From positions 5,216,071-5,280,070 of the forward strand of contig NC_087380.1 in NCBI RefSeq assembly GCF_963675165.1: a DNA stretch of 64,000 bases, read 5' to 3'. This stretch comes from Halichondria panicea (Eukaryota > Porifera > Demospongiae > Suberitida > Halichondriidae). The position numbers were made by a program, and so were the translations under genes. Under the pieces are notes generated by a model. It saw only the letters and a program-made list of their open reading frames with translations. It was not told the origin of the DNA and did not search any database. Each line of letters starts with the position of its first letter. Position 1 is the stretch's first letter. Below are positions 21,731 through 34,774 of the stretch, piece by piece.

Positions 21731-22892
21731 TACCTTATTGTTACTATTATAAACGGGCACTAATTTTAGCAAATTTTAGCAAATTTGTAATTAACGCTAA
21801 ATTAAGTATGCGCTAATAATAAAACGCAATTAGGTGATGTAGTTTTAAGCTGCAGTTTCAGTAAAATAATTAGCCACGGCCGTTATTCGAACGTGCGGTC
21901 GTCAAGACAGTAATTACTGCCTTGACGACGTGCAATTACTGATACGCGATTAATCACTGTACGAATCACAGTGAATAATAGGACAACATGCGATTCAAAA
22001 AATTATGAATCTCATTAAAAAAATAAAAAATTTTTCTTTTTTCTAATGTACTTTGTACTTTTGAGAGTATGCTAAGCAAACTAGCCCTTTTTCATCTGTA
22101 TCTGACTCCAAACTTTCCATACTTGTACATCTTTTGAGGTATTAGCTACAATACAAATCCGCCAAAATTAGTACCCTGAATCTGAAAATGCTAAAATTAC
22201 TACCCGTCTATAATAGTAACATTAAGGTAATAACTAAGCACCACAATAAAATAATTACGAAATGGAAATTGTTCATAAATAGAACAAAAAATAACTGACA
22301 GTTGGTTCTTCTATTGGAGTGATTCTGTAATTAGAACAAAGATGGTAGTTGGAGCTGTACAAATTTTTACCGTGAACCAAAGCACACCTATCACGTGATG
22401 TACACCTTAATGTTACTATTATAGACGGGTAGTAATTTAGCATTTTCAGATTTTTCTCTGTTTTTAGGGGTACTAATTTTGGCGGATTTGTAGCAAATTC
22501 ATTACCACAATATTATATTACCGTATAACGGGTAATTTTTGTGGGGTCAAAAATTCGTTATTTTTGTGGACAAGCTGACCTCCACGAAATTTTAACGTAG
22601 GCGTGGCTTACCGGAACGTATGAATGCAGTGCAGACAACGAGACTAAACGAAATTTTTACTCATGAAAACCACCGTTTTCCGAATGGAGTTTTGAGTCAG
22701 ATACAGATGAAAAAGGGGCTAGCTTGCTTAGCATACTCTCATTACATTATAAAAGTATATTAGAAAAAAGAAAGGTTATTTAATGAGATTCTTTAATTGC
22801 GTTTTATTATTAGCGTGTACTTAATTTAGCGTTAATTACAAATTCGCTAAAATTCGTTAAAATTAGTACCCGTTTATAATAGTAGTAAGGTA
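21731..22892. repeat. Large foldback element 1 (TACCTTA ends)
   Basis: Left arm starts TACCTTATTGTTACTATTAT. Right arm ends with its near complement (ATAATAGTAGTAAGGTA). The arms share blocks for several hundred bases (GCGTTTTATTATTAGCG, TTTAGCGTTAATTAC, AGTATGCTAAGC, CATCTGTATCTGACTC). A second inverted pair is nested inside (about 22150-22215 and 22410-22480), and a partial TACCGTATA-type MITE lies at 22519-22684. No gene. Confidence 0.75.
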
Positions 22893-22910
22893 TACAGAGT
22901 CATGCGCATG

Positions 22911-23650
22911 TAGGGCCACTATAAACCAGAACGCCACTAAACAGAAACAACCGGAAATGAAGCCAATAAATGGGCGTGGCTATTGCGAGGTCATTATTCG
23001 ACACGTGGGCTAATTATTGAACTGGGAATGGAGCTGTATATACTCTTCCAAGACATGGTGACCGATCAAGTAGCTAGAGAGTGTCACTGTAGTGTAGCTG
23101 TACTAGCTATAATAGTCGGATTATAGAGCTTACTAGCTATAGCTTAAATTCATTAACACACTACTGGTACGTCTAGTTTGTTTTTGAGAGGAAGATGCTC
23201 CTCTACTATGATTATATATATACATAATAAGTCGTCTGGGTGCCTGGTCGAGTTGCACAGCCTGTATCTTGGCCTCTAGGGGGTGTTCCTAGTTTTGTGT
23301 GACGCTAAACAGGAACACCCCCTAGAGGCCAAGATACAGGCTGTGCTACTCGACCAGGCACCTATATATGACTTATTATGTATATATATTCATAGTAGAA
23401 TCATAGTAGAGGAGCATCTTCTTCCCCAAAACAATTTAAGTATTAATGTTAATAAATTTATATTCATTTCTAGCTATTCAGCTGTATGTAGCTAGTACAG
23501 CTACAATACAGTGACACAGAGAAGCTACTTGATCAGTCCAGCTCAATAATTAGCCCACGCTCTCAACAACAACCCTGCAATAGCCACACCCATTATTGGT
23601 TTCATTTCCGGTTGTTCCTGTTTAGTGTGCGTTCCTGTTTAGTAGCCCTA
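22911..23650. repeat. Large foldback element 2 with a near-perfect hairpin core
   Basis: Outer arms start TAGGGCCACTA and end TAGTAGCCCTA and share ACAACCGGAAATGAA, GGGCGTGGCTATTGC-like and TAATTATTGA blocks. The core (23191-23423) pairs GAAGATGCTCCTCTACTATG and GGTGTTCCTGT-type segments almost without mismatch around a loop near 23300. No coding capacity. Confidence 0.8.
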
Positions 23651-23674
23651 CATGGACTAATGTCTCAAATCTAG

Positions 23675-24200
23675 CTTTTGCTCGCTTTTGTTCAACAACG
23701 AATTTTTACATGAGAAAATCTGCCACAATTAAACTACCGTATAGCGTGTAATTTTCGTGGGGCAAAATATTCGTGGTTGGAGGTCTGACCACGAATATTT
23801 TACCCACGAATGAAGCGATTGCCTACCTTTACCTGCAGTGCAAGCTCCAACCACGAAAATATTACCCACAAAGTGTCGCAATATTGCTGAACCATGAATA
23901 TTTTGTCCCCCGAAAATTACCCGCTATACGGTAAAATACCGGGTAATTTTCGTTGGTGTAAATTTTCGTATGAACGACCTATTTGAATATTAATTTTCAT
24001 ATTTAAATATTCGTACAGCTCAGATAGTGACGTTGAATCTATTGCGGTAGAATAATTTCGTAGTTTTAATTTTTGTATGATGCTCTTCAATACGAAATAT
24101 ACGAAGATTTCCACCATACGAAAATAACCCGCTATACGGTAACTGGTTGTGTTGAGGCTATTGATGCTGTAAATGCACCACTTGGGCAATCTAGGTGAGC
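23675..24200. repeat. Old repeat unit split by two MITEs
   Basis: The left part (TTTTGCTCGC, AAAATCTGCCAC) and right part (GAGGCTATTGATGCTGTAAA, CTAGGTGAGCAGAC) match the tandem units at 6822-7110. They are separated by MITEs at 23735-23933 and 23937-24141, both of the TACCGTATAGCG family. Confidence 0.65.
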
Positions 24201-24214
24201 AGACTTAGAATTAG

Positions 24215-24475
24215 TTGGCCAGAGGTTGGCCTCTGGCCGGTCATAGGTCGGGTTTCAAGCCTATCTAGGATTTGTTCTGCTGATTGCTGTCTATGATATT
24301 AGTTGGCTTGACCACAAGTGAATGATACTGCACACGGCAGTTTTGCAACTACATGTGGAAGTGTAACCAATCATGTGAGTAATCTAATAGGGCGCCACTT
24401 TAGTAGCGCCAGCACTAATCCAAGATAGGCTTGAAACTCGACCTCCAGAGGTCCGGCTCCGCCAAACTAACTCAA
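24215..24475. repeat. Short inverted-repeat element
   Basis: The left side includes AGGTCGGGTTTCAAGCCTAT. The right side (about 24418-24455) holds the complement, ATAGGCTTGAAACTCGACCT, with one mismatch. No gene. Confidence 0.55.
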
Positions 24476-26556
24476 AAATCACTAGCAAACAAACAGACTG
24501 CTGTAACCCATGGATGGTGTGATATTAGTGTCAAAATTAGGGTGATCGCAAAAGGTTTTCAAGGTAGCCTCGTCCCCACGCCCACTTCCTCTCATTGTTA
24601 ATTGCTTGTTCGAGAGAAGAGGGCCTGGTATCGACTGCTTACGCATGTGCTAACTATTACGTCTAACTCAGGACAAAAACGTGTATGCTCAGTAAAACAA
24701 AACAGACTAAAGTGGTGATCTAGTAGTAGCAGTAATGTTTACTCTGATAGCTTCTCGTAGCTCTAACAAAGACTCACACCTGCCTACAACAATTAACAGT
24801 GTGAAAAACCATCCTCAGAACAGGGTGAAAAGCTGACACTATAGCCTAGAAAAGCCACATCAAGAAAATGAGTTGCACAGTGAAGTGCTCCAACAAATCT
24901 ACATTTGACTAATCTAAGTCAACTCCTCTGTCTCTAGCTACAATGTAGCCGAGTCTATGTACCATGCACACTGACTTATATTATTTATTCGAGTGATGAA
25001 AAAATTAATGTTCAGTAGATTTTACGAGAAAGTATCGCACATGCGCGCGCAAACAGTCAGTAGCAGGCCTTCTTTCTTAATTCCTTCAAGGCTTGCGTAG
25101 GAGGCTAGTATGTGGTTGTTTTTTCTGCCAGAGGGTGCTTGCTAATCCTTATGAGAGTATACTTTTTGCCAGATCATTGCTGATCCTAGGGAAGGTATGT
25201 CTTCATAGTTGAAGACACTGATAGTACATGATAACAAAGGGGATCAGAGTTCCATGCTTGCATGATTATACTAGACCATTCAAGGTATACAAGCTAGTCC
25301 AATCATAGACAGAGTAGAGAGGGATTGGAAACGGAAGTACCCTCAAAGTACCATCCGTGTATCTCCGCGGTTTTAATCGAGGCTTATATTTTAACACTAG
25401 GGCTAACGTGAATAATTTATAAGAATAATTTTGCTCTCTGTAAAAAGTCCACGAGCAGTTCTGCTGCTAAACGTCAACTTTCATATCATACTTGAGGCCA
25501 TTTGGGACACAGTACACTATTTAGTTACACAGCCTTAGCTATATCAAAGGTACTATAGGAACACAAGCATGAAAAAGCGCTTTGTGTACCTTTAGCTACT
25601 TCACGATAATCGAGATTATATTTTCTTCGTTTCCAAATGATACCTACCATCAGGAGGAGTGTGATTCAGTAATGGGGGTAGCTCTGAGATGTATGCACAA
25701 TAAGTTTCCCGGGCTTTTGCGGGAGTAATGAAGAGATACATGGATGGTCCCAGAGCCACTACGTAGACTTCATTGTAAAACATCACGTGACTCACTTCCG
25801 TTTCCAATCCCTCTCTACTCTATATCTATATGGTCCAATACATGACCACCAGAGTCACTGTATGCATGGCTCAAAGAATGACACCCTTGATTGATTGTAT
25901 TGTCGTTTCCAGATCATTTTTCAGTCGAGTGAATATATAGTGAAGCTTAAATCTCTAATAAAAAGCATGTGGTAGAACGAATAGCTACCCTTATGCCAAT
26001 TAAAGCAGACTATATACAATACTTATAGCAACTTAGGGAGAATTGTTTAACACGTGATACTTTAGTTATATGTCTGTGTTACACTTGTTGAAACATCAAC
26101 TAGCACCAAGAAGTTTCACCTTTCAAAGATATCCTGATGCATATAGTACATATTTCCTAGCTTAAAATTTTGCCATTTTAATTCCTGATAGTTTTTGAGT
26201 AACAGTATCTGACCTATCTAGCCAGTACATGTACCAGCTCCTACAATTGTTTTACCCTTCAGCCCTAGAAATGTCAATAAGATCGTGATGTCATACAAGT
26301 AAGTATAAGTACCGGTATAGGTTTTTGCGATCAACACTCGCAAAATTCGCATAATTATTATGTTTTTGATGCTCGCAAAACTATCAAAATCGATTTCATG
26401 TTGTAGATATAACTATGCTACTTACAGTTTACCTGAATTTTCTCGACAGTGTCGTTCTGTGCCTATCACGATCAGTGCCTATATATTCGCTTGATATTGT
26501 GAACTATGCAGTCCAGCATGACATTGCGTACTAACGTCCATTTTAAAACTATACAG
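24476..26556. repeat. Gene-free stretch with MITE at 25306-25833
   Basis: No gene seen. AGTAGAGAGGGATTGGAAAC at 25311 and its complement near 25820 define a roughly 530-bp element. A block at 24566-24640 (TAGCCTCGTCCCCACGCCCA) recurs near 51594. At 26317-26385 the GCGATCAACACTCGCAAAA-type motif matches repeats at 30816, 33072 and 49320. The first exon of the next gene should lie here but was not found. Confidence 0.5.
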
Positions 26557-29500
26557 CTCCAAGACTCACACTTTCAAACCTAGTGTCTGCTCTGAAAAGT
26601 GTTGAAAACAGATGGAATGATTTGGGTGCTGATCTGCGATTCCCTGAAGCAGTATTGCAAAGTATCGAGAAGCAGAATTGCTCCTCACTAGAGAGATTAA
26701 CAGCTGTTCTCAAGCATTTTCTCCAACTACATCCATTTGCTTCTTGGCGAAGGATCATTCGAGCTCTTGAAAGGCTGGAAGAGAATGGGATAGTTAAGCA
26801 CATTAAAACTTATTCTGAGCACATTTTAGGTGAGTAAATTCCTTTAATATAAATCATACTCACACAACAGTTAACGGTTGTTTTTCACTACAGACCCAAG
26901 TCTTACTGTTGAGAATGTTGCTAGAGTGATTGCAGCTACCACTGATGATTGGGCAGATGATGTATATACTTATCATCTGGCAGGAGAGCTTATGGTGCCA
27001 ATCACTATACAAGATAGAATTAAGAAACAGTACTCCTCTGTTAAAGATCAACAAACTTCTCTAGCCAAGTACTGGGTGAGAATGCTTTTCAATGCTTCAT
27101 GGTCTACTCTAGCTGGAGCATTGCATTTCCTGAAGGAAAAGGAAGCTCTTGCCATTTGTGTGAAGGATTACCTTGACATTGAGAATGGTTTGTGATGTAT
27201 GTGTTGTCACGCTATTAAATCTCTCGTGTGTACAAGAGAGGCATCAACGATTTTAATGCATGAGAACTGTATATGACGGAATGTGTTTATTCCTGCAGAT
27301 GAAACCCTAACAATGGAAAATTTACTAGCCGCGTTTGAGGGTGTGACAAAATGGGATGAAATTGGATATCGGCTAAGGGTACCTACAACCCAACAGAATG
27401 AGATTAGATCATCTTTTCAAACAGACGATGAGAAAAAAGAAGCTATTTTAAATCATTTTCTTCAACACAACCCATCTCCCACCTGGAGAGAAGCTGCATT
27501 AGCTTTGTATAGAATGAGGCACCATGATTTAGTCAAGACCCTATACGAGAAGAAATATCTTATTGGTATGCTTGCACTTTACACTAGATATAATTATATA
27601 TACATTGGGTCAAAAAAATGCACAGTCTATAAATTTATTTATTGCAGCACCGGAGGATCAAAGGCTACTGGACATATTCAATTATACAGTGAAGCAAAGA
27701 GGATACTTAAATCAGACTATAATGCAAGCAACGATACAAGGAAATGCCCGGTCTGGAAAGACGTCGTTAATCAAGGTTCTACAGGGGAAACATGCTTGCC
27801 CTGTTGAACCAAGTACTGCTGTAATGGAAGAATCAGCGCGTATAGAGCTAAGCCAGTCTACTGTGCTTGTTGAAGGTATTCTCTGGACTCCAATCGAAGA
27901 TTTGCATGAAGAAGCTAATCTTGTTGTGCGTGAGGTGATGACTGCTGAGCAGCTTCAATCGAATAATGCCAATGAAGATGACGAAGACAATATTATCATT
28001 GCAGACACTATTGGAGAATCAGTTTATCCTGGAGCAGTAACTTCTATGGTTGACTCAGAATTACCCACTAGGAATACAACCAGGTATATATATATATATA
28101 CTTATTGATTAGCTCCTTAATTGTCTGTATGGGATAACTATAGCACAAAATAATATTACTAGCAGTCAGAGTGGCACAGAGAGCCTTGCAGCTCTCTTCT
28201 CACTCTTAAAGCTACCAATAGCTAGCGTTCTAGTGCCGGCAGAGCTAACTACTAAGTAGAGTAGCAACACTCCATGGACAAGTTTTGCTATATGCACTCT
28301 TCTGAAAAGGCTGCAATTGCATTCCAAGTATGCAAAACTAGGCATAACTCGAAAACGAAGTATTATTTTGCAAATCCATGAATTAACAAGAAAACATTAC
28401 TATATAGAAGCCTATAGAAACTCTTACATGCAGTTTATTGATCTCTAAGCAGCTGTAGCTATCTACAGAGACACAAACACACTACCGAATACCTCGCTTG
28501 CGCATGCGCACCGAGCCATAAGTGTGTGTCTGTGTAGACTGCAACAGCTGCTCAAGGATGAATCAAGTGCAAGTAAGAGTTTCTATAGGCTTCTAGTCAT
28601 GTTCTCTTGGATTTTAATTCGTGGATTTGCAAAATAATGCTTCGTTCTCGAGTTATGCCTAGTTTTGCTTACTTGGAATGCCATTGCAGCCTTTCAGAAG
28701 AGCACGTAGCCAAACTTGTTTACCGAGTGTTACTACTCTACTTAGTAGTTAGCTCTGCACTAGAACGCTAGCTATTGGTAGCTGCAAGAGTGAGAAGAGA
28801 GCTGCAAGGCTCTGCTGATGGCAGCCATTAATTCTAGGTGTCTTTAGTTATCATCCAGAACGCTTTGGAAAAAGAGGCTGACATTCTGTTTTAGTTTAAA
28901 TCTGGATCTGAGCCTGGGGCTGCTGTTATATAATGGGTGGTTGCTCTTCGGAGTATAAAGAGTATACTGTTTTCATGCAAACTCATGTATAGTATTAAGG
29001 ACGATCCTTTTTCATCATTTTAGCACTATCAAAACCTTCAACAGTAGTCTCTTCACTGAAACATTTGAGCAAGGTCAAGATAATTCTTCAATATTGAATT
29101 TATTCAAACTTTCCATTAAGAAAGCAAAACTCGAAATGACAATGATTAAGGACCCATGGACTCTATACATTTCAGATATAGGTGGCCAGCTTGAATTCCA
29201 AGAACTGGTGCCAGCACTAACAAATGGCCCTAGCCTTCATATTATAGTCATTGCTGCTCACTGGGGTCTCAACAATAAGTGTCCAATTGAGTACTTACAC
29301 AAAAATGGACAGTCTGCCGTATCATATAAAGCAAACTATACGGTAAAAGAAAATGTTCTGTTAACTCTGGCAACGATAATGTCTACAGGACAACATAAGC
29401 AACTTCCTAAAGCAATGTTTGTCATTACGTTTAAAGATTTGGTTACTGTAGAGGAACTACTTGTAATGGATGAAGAGCTACAAAGAACTGTGAAATGCAC

Positions 29501-32500
29501 TGAAGCATACCGCTCTGGAGTGATTGAGTTTGCCACAGAATCACACTTGTGTCATACCATTAATAATTTAATTCCAGATACAGATGACATTGCATGTATC
29601 CGTAAAACTGTGGAAAGAATAGGAATGCGAAATGATGATTACCAAGTTCGAACTCCCTACACTTGGCTTTGCTTTAGTCTTGCTCTACGCCGTATAAAGA
29701 ATAGAGTGCTGCACTATTCAACTTGTGTGGAAGCTGGAAAACAATGTGGGATTGAATCGATTGAAGAATTGAATGCTGCACTGAGATTCCTGCATTACAA
29801 CATTGGTGTAATTCGGTACTTTAGTGATGTTCCTGAATTATCAGACATTGTTATAAAAGATCCCCAGATGTTGTTTGACTGTGTTACAGAATTGGTTCTC
29901 AATACTTTCACTTTTGATCGTGTTAATTATTCTACTAAAGAAGATTTCGAGAAGAAAGGATTGTTTCCAGTTGAAATGGTTAGCAAAGTGTCTACCAATT
30001 CAGAGCTTTTTACAAACCAAAAATTGATCGCTTTTCTGATGTACCATCACATAATTGCACCATTGGAGGAAGATGGTGAAACCGTAAAATATTTTTTGCC
30101 TTGCTCTCTTGTTCATGCTGAAATTTTTGAAAATGATGCTTCCTTTAATGTACTCCCTCCAATGGTGATCATTTTTGATACTGGGTACACTCCACGCGGC
30201 ATTTTTGGATTTTTAGTGAGTGATATTCTAACTGACAAGGGTCATGAGATACAAATCGTGTTGGATGTAGATTGTATTTATCGTGACCAGCTAACAGTGT
30301 CTGTAGGTCCTTACGTAGACAAATTTTACTTCTCCCTCCATGCAACGTATATAAAGATTGATGTGCAGCCTTCGAAAATCGAACGAAAATTTCCCTTTGG
30401 AGAAATTTGCTGCTATGTTCGGAATCGTGTGGTTGAAGCATTGACTGACATTGTTAGCAAGTTGAATTACAATTGTAAAGCCACTCACTCTTTAGCATTC
30501 CTCTGTCCTGACAAATGCCATGGAGAACAAGTTCATGCAGCAACCATATTGTTTTATCGGGGGGAGATGCAGGCTTTAAAGTGTATCATTAGCAAGAATG
30601 CAAAGGCACTCCCAAAAGGTCATGAAGTGTGGTTCAATGAGGTACATTTTCAGTTTAGTAAGCATTCTATGGTTTTGCATTGTATACACCGTATTACTAG
30701 AATATTTTGCTGGTGAAAAACCTTTGCGAATGAGCTAAGTCAGCAGAAAAGTTGACCCTTTTGTGATCTAACTATTGCGTTCTGGCAAGGATCATGTGTA
30801 TTTACTAGTACAAAATAGGTTTTGCGGATTTTAATGTTGCGAATTGATCAACGATCGTAAAGTTTACAAAATGTTTGATGCTCGCAAAACATTCTAGTAA
30901 TACCGTAGAGTTTGTTGCACACACATTATTGAAGATAATGATAATTGAGAATCATAAAATAGTACTAAGTGTATTGTTCTACAGGATGTGTGTATTTCTA
31001 CGAGTAGAAAAAGACCAGCTTCAGAAGTTGCTTTACGTAAGTTGTATTTATATGGGCTATATATAGTACACTCTGATCTAATGTGTATACTTTCTTCTAG
31101 CATGCTCCAAACGTGTTGAATATGACTACTCGGAATTACATTTATCTTCAACCAAGTACTGGGTGAGCTGTTTAACAATTCAACTATTATTAATGATTTT
31201 TTGTCTTGCTACAGGACGGCCACAAAAGTACCTCAGGTATACCATTACTATAATTTTAATTTTCGAAACCACATGCATATAGAGCAGCAGTTGCTCTATA
31301 TGATTATGCATGCATGGTTCTGAGCATGTTCCTCACCTCAAAATGTGGTGTGCTAGTATGTATACTTGCACTATGTCGACGTCTGAAGCACTTTATATGG
31401 CTTTAGAATGACTTTTCCTATCATTATAGATCTAGGTCAAATTTGGTATTTGGAAACTGCGTGTGTAGCTGCTTATCCCTCCGTCTTCTCCTTCTCTACG
31501 TAATTATGTTATTATACTATAGCTAGTATGAAGCAAGATTGTTCTCTCAGATTGTCTGACAGTTAGTCAGCTGCCTTTATTACGGGTCTGCATTTGGAGA
31601 GCCAGAGTGGAGTGGGAAAACATAGGTACTGCTCTACACATCGATTCATCTATATTGAAAGCAATTGGATTGAGGAACCATTACAAACCTGAGGAATGCT
31701 TCACTGAGGTCCTCTACTACTGGCTATGTCAGGAGCCTCCACCTACCTTGAACGTCCTTAAGAAGTGTATGATGTCACTTTCTCTGAGAGAAAGTTGTCC
31801 TCGACTGGATGAAGATTTGGAGAGAAATTTTAATCAGGTTTGTGTTACTTATGCAATTAACACTATACGTTTTCAGTATATATTTATCCTTCAGTTTGAG
31901 CTTTCATGCCCAGACACTTCTGCGATGGATGAAAGTGAGTTCTTGTTTACATTACACTTACTTAATGTCACTAGACCTCTAATAAAAAGTTTACTTTTCC
32001 AATTGAGTACTGTTTGGAGTGGTGGAGGTCACACCACCGTAGCTCACTTGCCTTTGTTGCTTCCTTTGCCTGTGATAAAAAAAAACTAAGTACAATAGAG
32101 TCTAACTTCACGTGTTCATAATTTACCTCATGCCCGTCTGGAGTGGTGGGAGGAAGTGGGTTATGACCGTCTGGAGTGGTGGGGGTTGAGGTGGACGGTG
32201 TGGTGTTTTCTGTGGAATTGAATCATTGTTAAATGAATGGCGCAAGCACCTGTGGTGTAAAATACCTCGGTGCAAGTGGTCAAGTCTGCTCGTGAGACTG
32301 AGATGCCTCCTTGTTTACACTCAACGACCATGTGCTATCCTTTGTACTGTCTAAAATAAGGGAGTGATAAATGCCAAGAGTATCGTTTACTGCCTTAAAA
32401 TCGACCAAAAAGCATAATTCCCTACGTAACACTGTCAAACCTGTTTGTACAAGCCAGCAAGAGTACATTAATGTACTCCTGGTACTAGAATGGAAGCAAG

Positions 32501-33884
32501 TTAACGCGGCGTGGAATTGAGGCTACTTGCATAATTCAAACAAAAACTGGTGAGTATCACCAATATTTTCAAGGGGCTCATAACTAAGAAGCCATACGAC
32601 ACATGGGTTGTATATGCCAAGTTTCGTTGAAATCGGAGGGGGTGCTCATTTTTTTGTGTTGAGTTGACATGGAATATGTCCCAGTATTTTTGTGTCGATC
32701 ATGTGACCTATAGCCAATGACATTTATCATATGCAGTCGTGTGACTGTACTGCAAAATTTAAGGAATATACCCAATATGCCATGATAGATTTGGAAGCCT
32801 GCTGAAGCTACATGCCTTCTCCCGCCTTTTGGCGTAACTATGACAGAAGCACTCATTTTTTACTGCGGATGCGCACATTGTCAGATATGTGGTAAAAATT
32901 TTCTTCGTGAGAAAAGTCAAGTCTGAGAGATCATCTTACTTAGGCTACCGGTGCTTAGTGTAAATCTAGGAGCACATCTTGCTGAAAATAACGTTGAGTA
33001 GACAGGGTACAGCTAGGTAAAATCAATCATCTACGAATAGCGGACTCCTATTTATACTTTCCCATTATTATTACTAGAACTTTTGCGAGCATTAAACATA
33101 TGCGAATTTTGCGAGCGTTGATCGCTTCGCAAAATAGAATCGCAACGGTAATTTGTATGACATCACAATCCTTGCCAAAATGCAAAGGTTAGATCGCAAA
33201 GTGTTCAAATTTTCTGCTGCATTCGCAAAGGTTTTTCACGTGCAAAACATTCTAGGCCAGTGATCCAACTTGCTAAAAAAACAAAAGTAACTAACAGCTC
33301 TTTCTTTTTAACCCTTTTCTAACCCAACCTTACCTCTATGTTATACAACGGCATGCATATGCAAACGTTTTGCAATCCCATATCACACATGCAGACGTAA
33401 GAAGACTGTAGAATTCAGCTGTGATCCTTCCCTGCTTAGTAATAACTGCAAAAGGGCTAAAAAGTGTGCTGCTACCAATCCTAGTGTGAACAGTTTATGC
33501 ACGAGCAGATATCTTTAATTTTACCACATTAATTTCACCACAACATAGCAACCATACCATTTTATTAACTGTCGTCTTTGTTCATTTCCAGCGTTTCAAC
33601 TTGCACCTAGCCATCTGAAAATCATCGTCAATACTGTTTGGAGGGCCAGAGTAAAATGGTTTGACATCGGCATTTTTTTGCTGAATGATGTACCCGCCTT
33701 GGAATGTATCCGGACTAAGTGCCATCATGACCCAGACGAATGTTTAAGAGAAATGTTCAGCTGCTGGTTGCGTGGGGGTTGTGCAAATCTTCGAGACCTC
33801 AAGAATAGTGTGCAATCACTGCCTGTGCGGGAGAATTATCCTGGTCTCGGAAGAGATTTGGAAAATGCTCTGCTGAAACAGTAA
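26557..33884 (+). CDS. Multi-death-domain GTPase (ROCO-like) protein, N-terminal exon not found
   Basis: Probably a signalling or innate-immune scaffold: death domains pair with partners, and a nucleotide switch sits between them. Exons: 26557-26829, 26894-27187, 27299-27565, 27648-28083, 29024-30641, 30985-31036, 31101-31162, 31215-31236, 31563-31837, 31895-31934, 33592-33884. All have GT/AG and matching phases, giving about 1,209 residues plus an unseen start. Exons 1-3 each encode one death-like domain (WNDLGADLRF; TTDDWADDVYTYHL; TKWDEIGYRLRV). Exon 4 carries the P-loop GNARSGKTS (about residue 312). Exon 5 carries DIGGQLEF (about 474) and roughly 480 residues resembling a COR region. Two C-terminal death domains (VEWENIGTALHI; WRARVKWFDIGIFL) end the protein. 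P-loop and DxGGQ are some 160 residues apart with an acidic stretch (NEDDED), far longer than in Roc domains and closer to G-alpha layout. No NKxD motif was identified. The three small exons are the weakest part. Confidence 0.78.
28176..28820. repeat. Foldback element in intron 4 of the death-domain gene
   Basis: The left arm (from 28176: AGAGAGCCTTGCAGCTCTCT, CTACTAAGTAGAGTAG, GCAAAACTAGGCATAACTCG) is matched in reverse by the right arm up to about 28820. The loop near 28490-28560 holds a GCGCATGCGCACCGAG-type stretch. A one-armed relative is at about 38775-39030. Confidence 0.8.
31935..33591. other. Last intron of the death-domain gene, repeat-bearing
   Basis: 1.66 kb. Holds a short direct repeat (GTCTGGAGTGGTGGG at 32136 and 32170, relative at 32012) and a GCGAACGTTGATCGC-like repeat at about 33072-33260 that also occurs at 26317, 30816 and 49320. 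No further exon was found in it. Confidence 0.45.
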
Positions 33885-34774
33885 GTGGAGCAGTGGAGTA
33901 TGCATGTCATGCACTTTGCTTGAGAAGTACCGTATAGCGGGAAAATTTCGCGTGCACATTTTCGCTATTTGGCTAGAAAGCCCTCAGAAAAAAATTTCGC
34001 TGGTTGTAATAAATGCCAGGAAACCATACCCACCAAGGGCTTTGCATGTGAATTACTGGTGCGTGTGAGTTTATCCCAGTTTTAATCTTCACGTTAACTG
34101 CTCTGCCCTCAAAAACACGAAAATTTTCACCTCACGAAAATTCACAGTCTACTAAATTGAGTTATAGTGGCTGGAATAATGTTTCATTCATAATTCCATG
34201 CGTAGAGTTAATTACACACTTGGCACAGAAGTTGTAAATTACTTGCCTATACATCCCACTCATAAATATCAACACAAGGTTCAGGGATGTGCCCCACATG
34301 TCGGTGATGGTTAGTACTAAATAATAGTTAGAGACTGTTTTGGAGGTGTCTGTCTATACAAGATATATAGGATTTAGAAGCCCAAAGGCACTAAATTAGT
34401 ATCCCGAGTGTAGCGAGGAACACTACAAGTGGCTGAGGGCTTCTAAATCACATAGACACCGACAAAACAGTCATTTAGATACTAGTGCGCATGCGCAAAC
34501 CTTGCTTCGAGGCTTTACTACAATACAAACAGTTTACTTAGTATAATTATCTCCTTTGAGGCAATTTTTTCCCTGTACTTCCATGTAGATCTTATCAGCT
34601 AGTGTCCTAAACAAAAATTACCACACCACTAGAATACGAAGACTTTGGATCTCACGCAACTACAAACGACTCTATACTAATTTTGGATATTTTAACTGTC
34701 CTGGTCTACCCTTACGGCACCCTTACTTTTTATGCCTCGAGGCGTAGCCGCACGAGGGATACGGTAAAGCTGAC
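33885..34774. repeat. Gene-free stretch with partial MITE and a palindrome
   Basis: TACCGTATAGCGGGAAAATT at 33928 opens a MITE of the TACCG family whose other end (near 34143) is degraded. At 34370-34460 GGATTTAGAAGCCC pairs with GGGCTTCTAAATC. No gene seen. Confidence 0.5.

Noticed and set aside
25616..25807. 63-codon minus frame
   Set aside because: Lies inside the MITE at 25306-25833 and includes its inverted end.
26270..26300. Possible first exon of the death-domain gene (ATG TCA TAC AA, then GTAAGT)
   Set aside because: Ends in phase 2, whereas the exon at 26557 needs phase 1; the only phase-compatible reading has an upstream stop.
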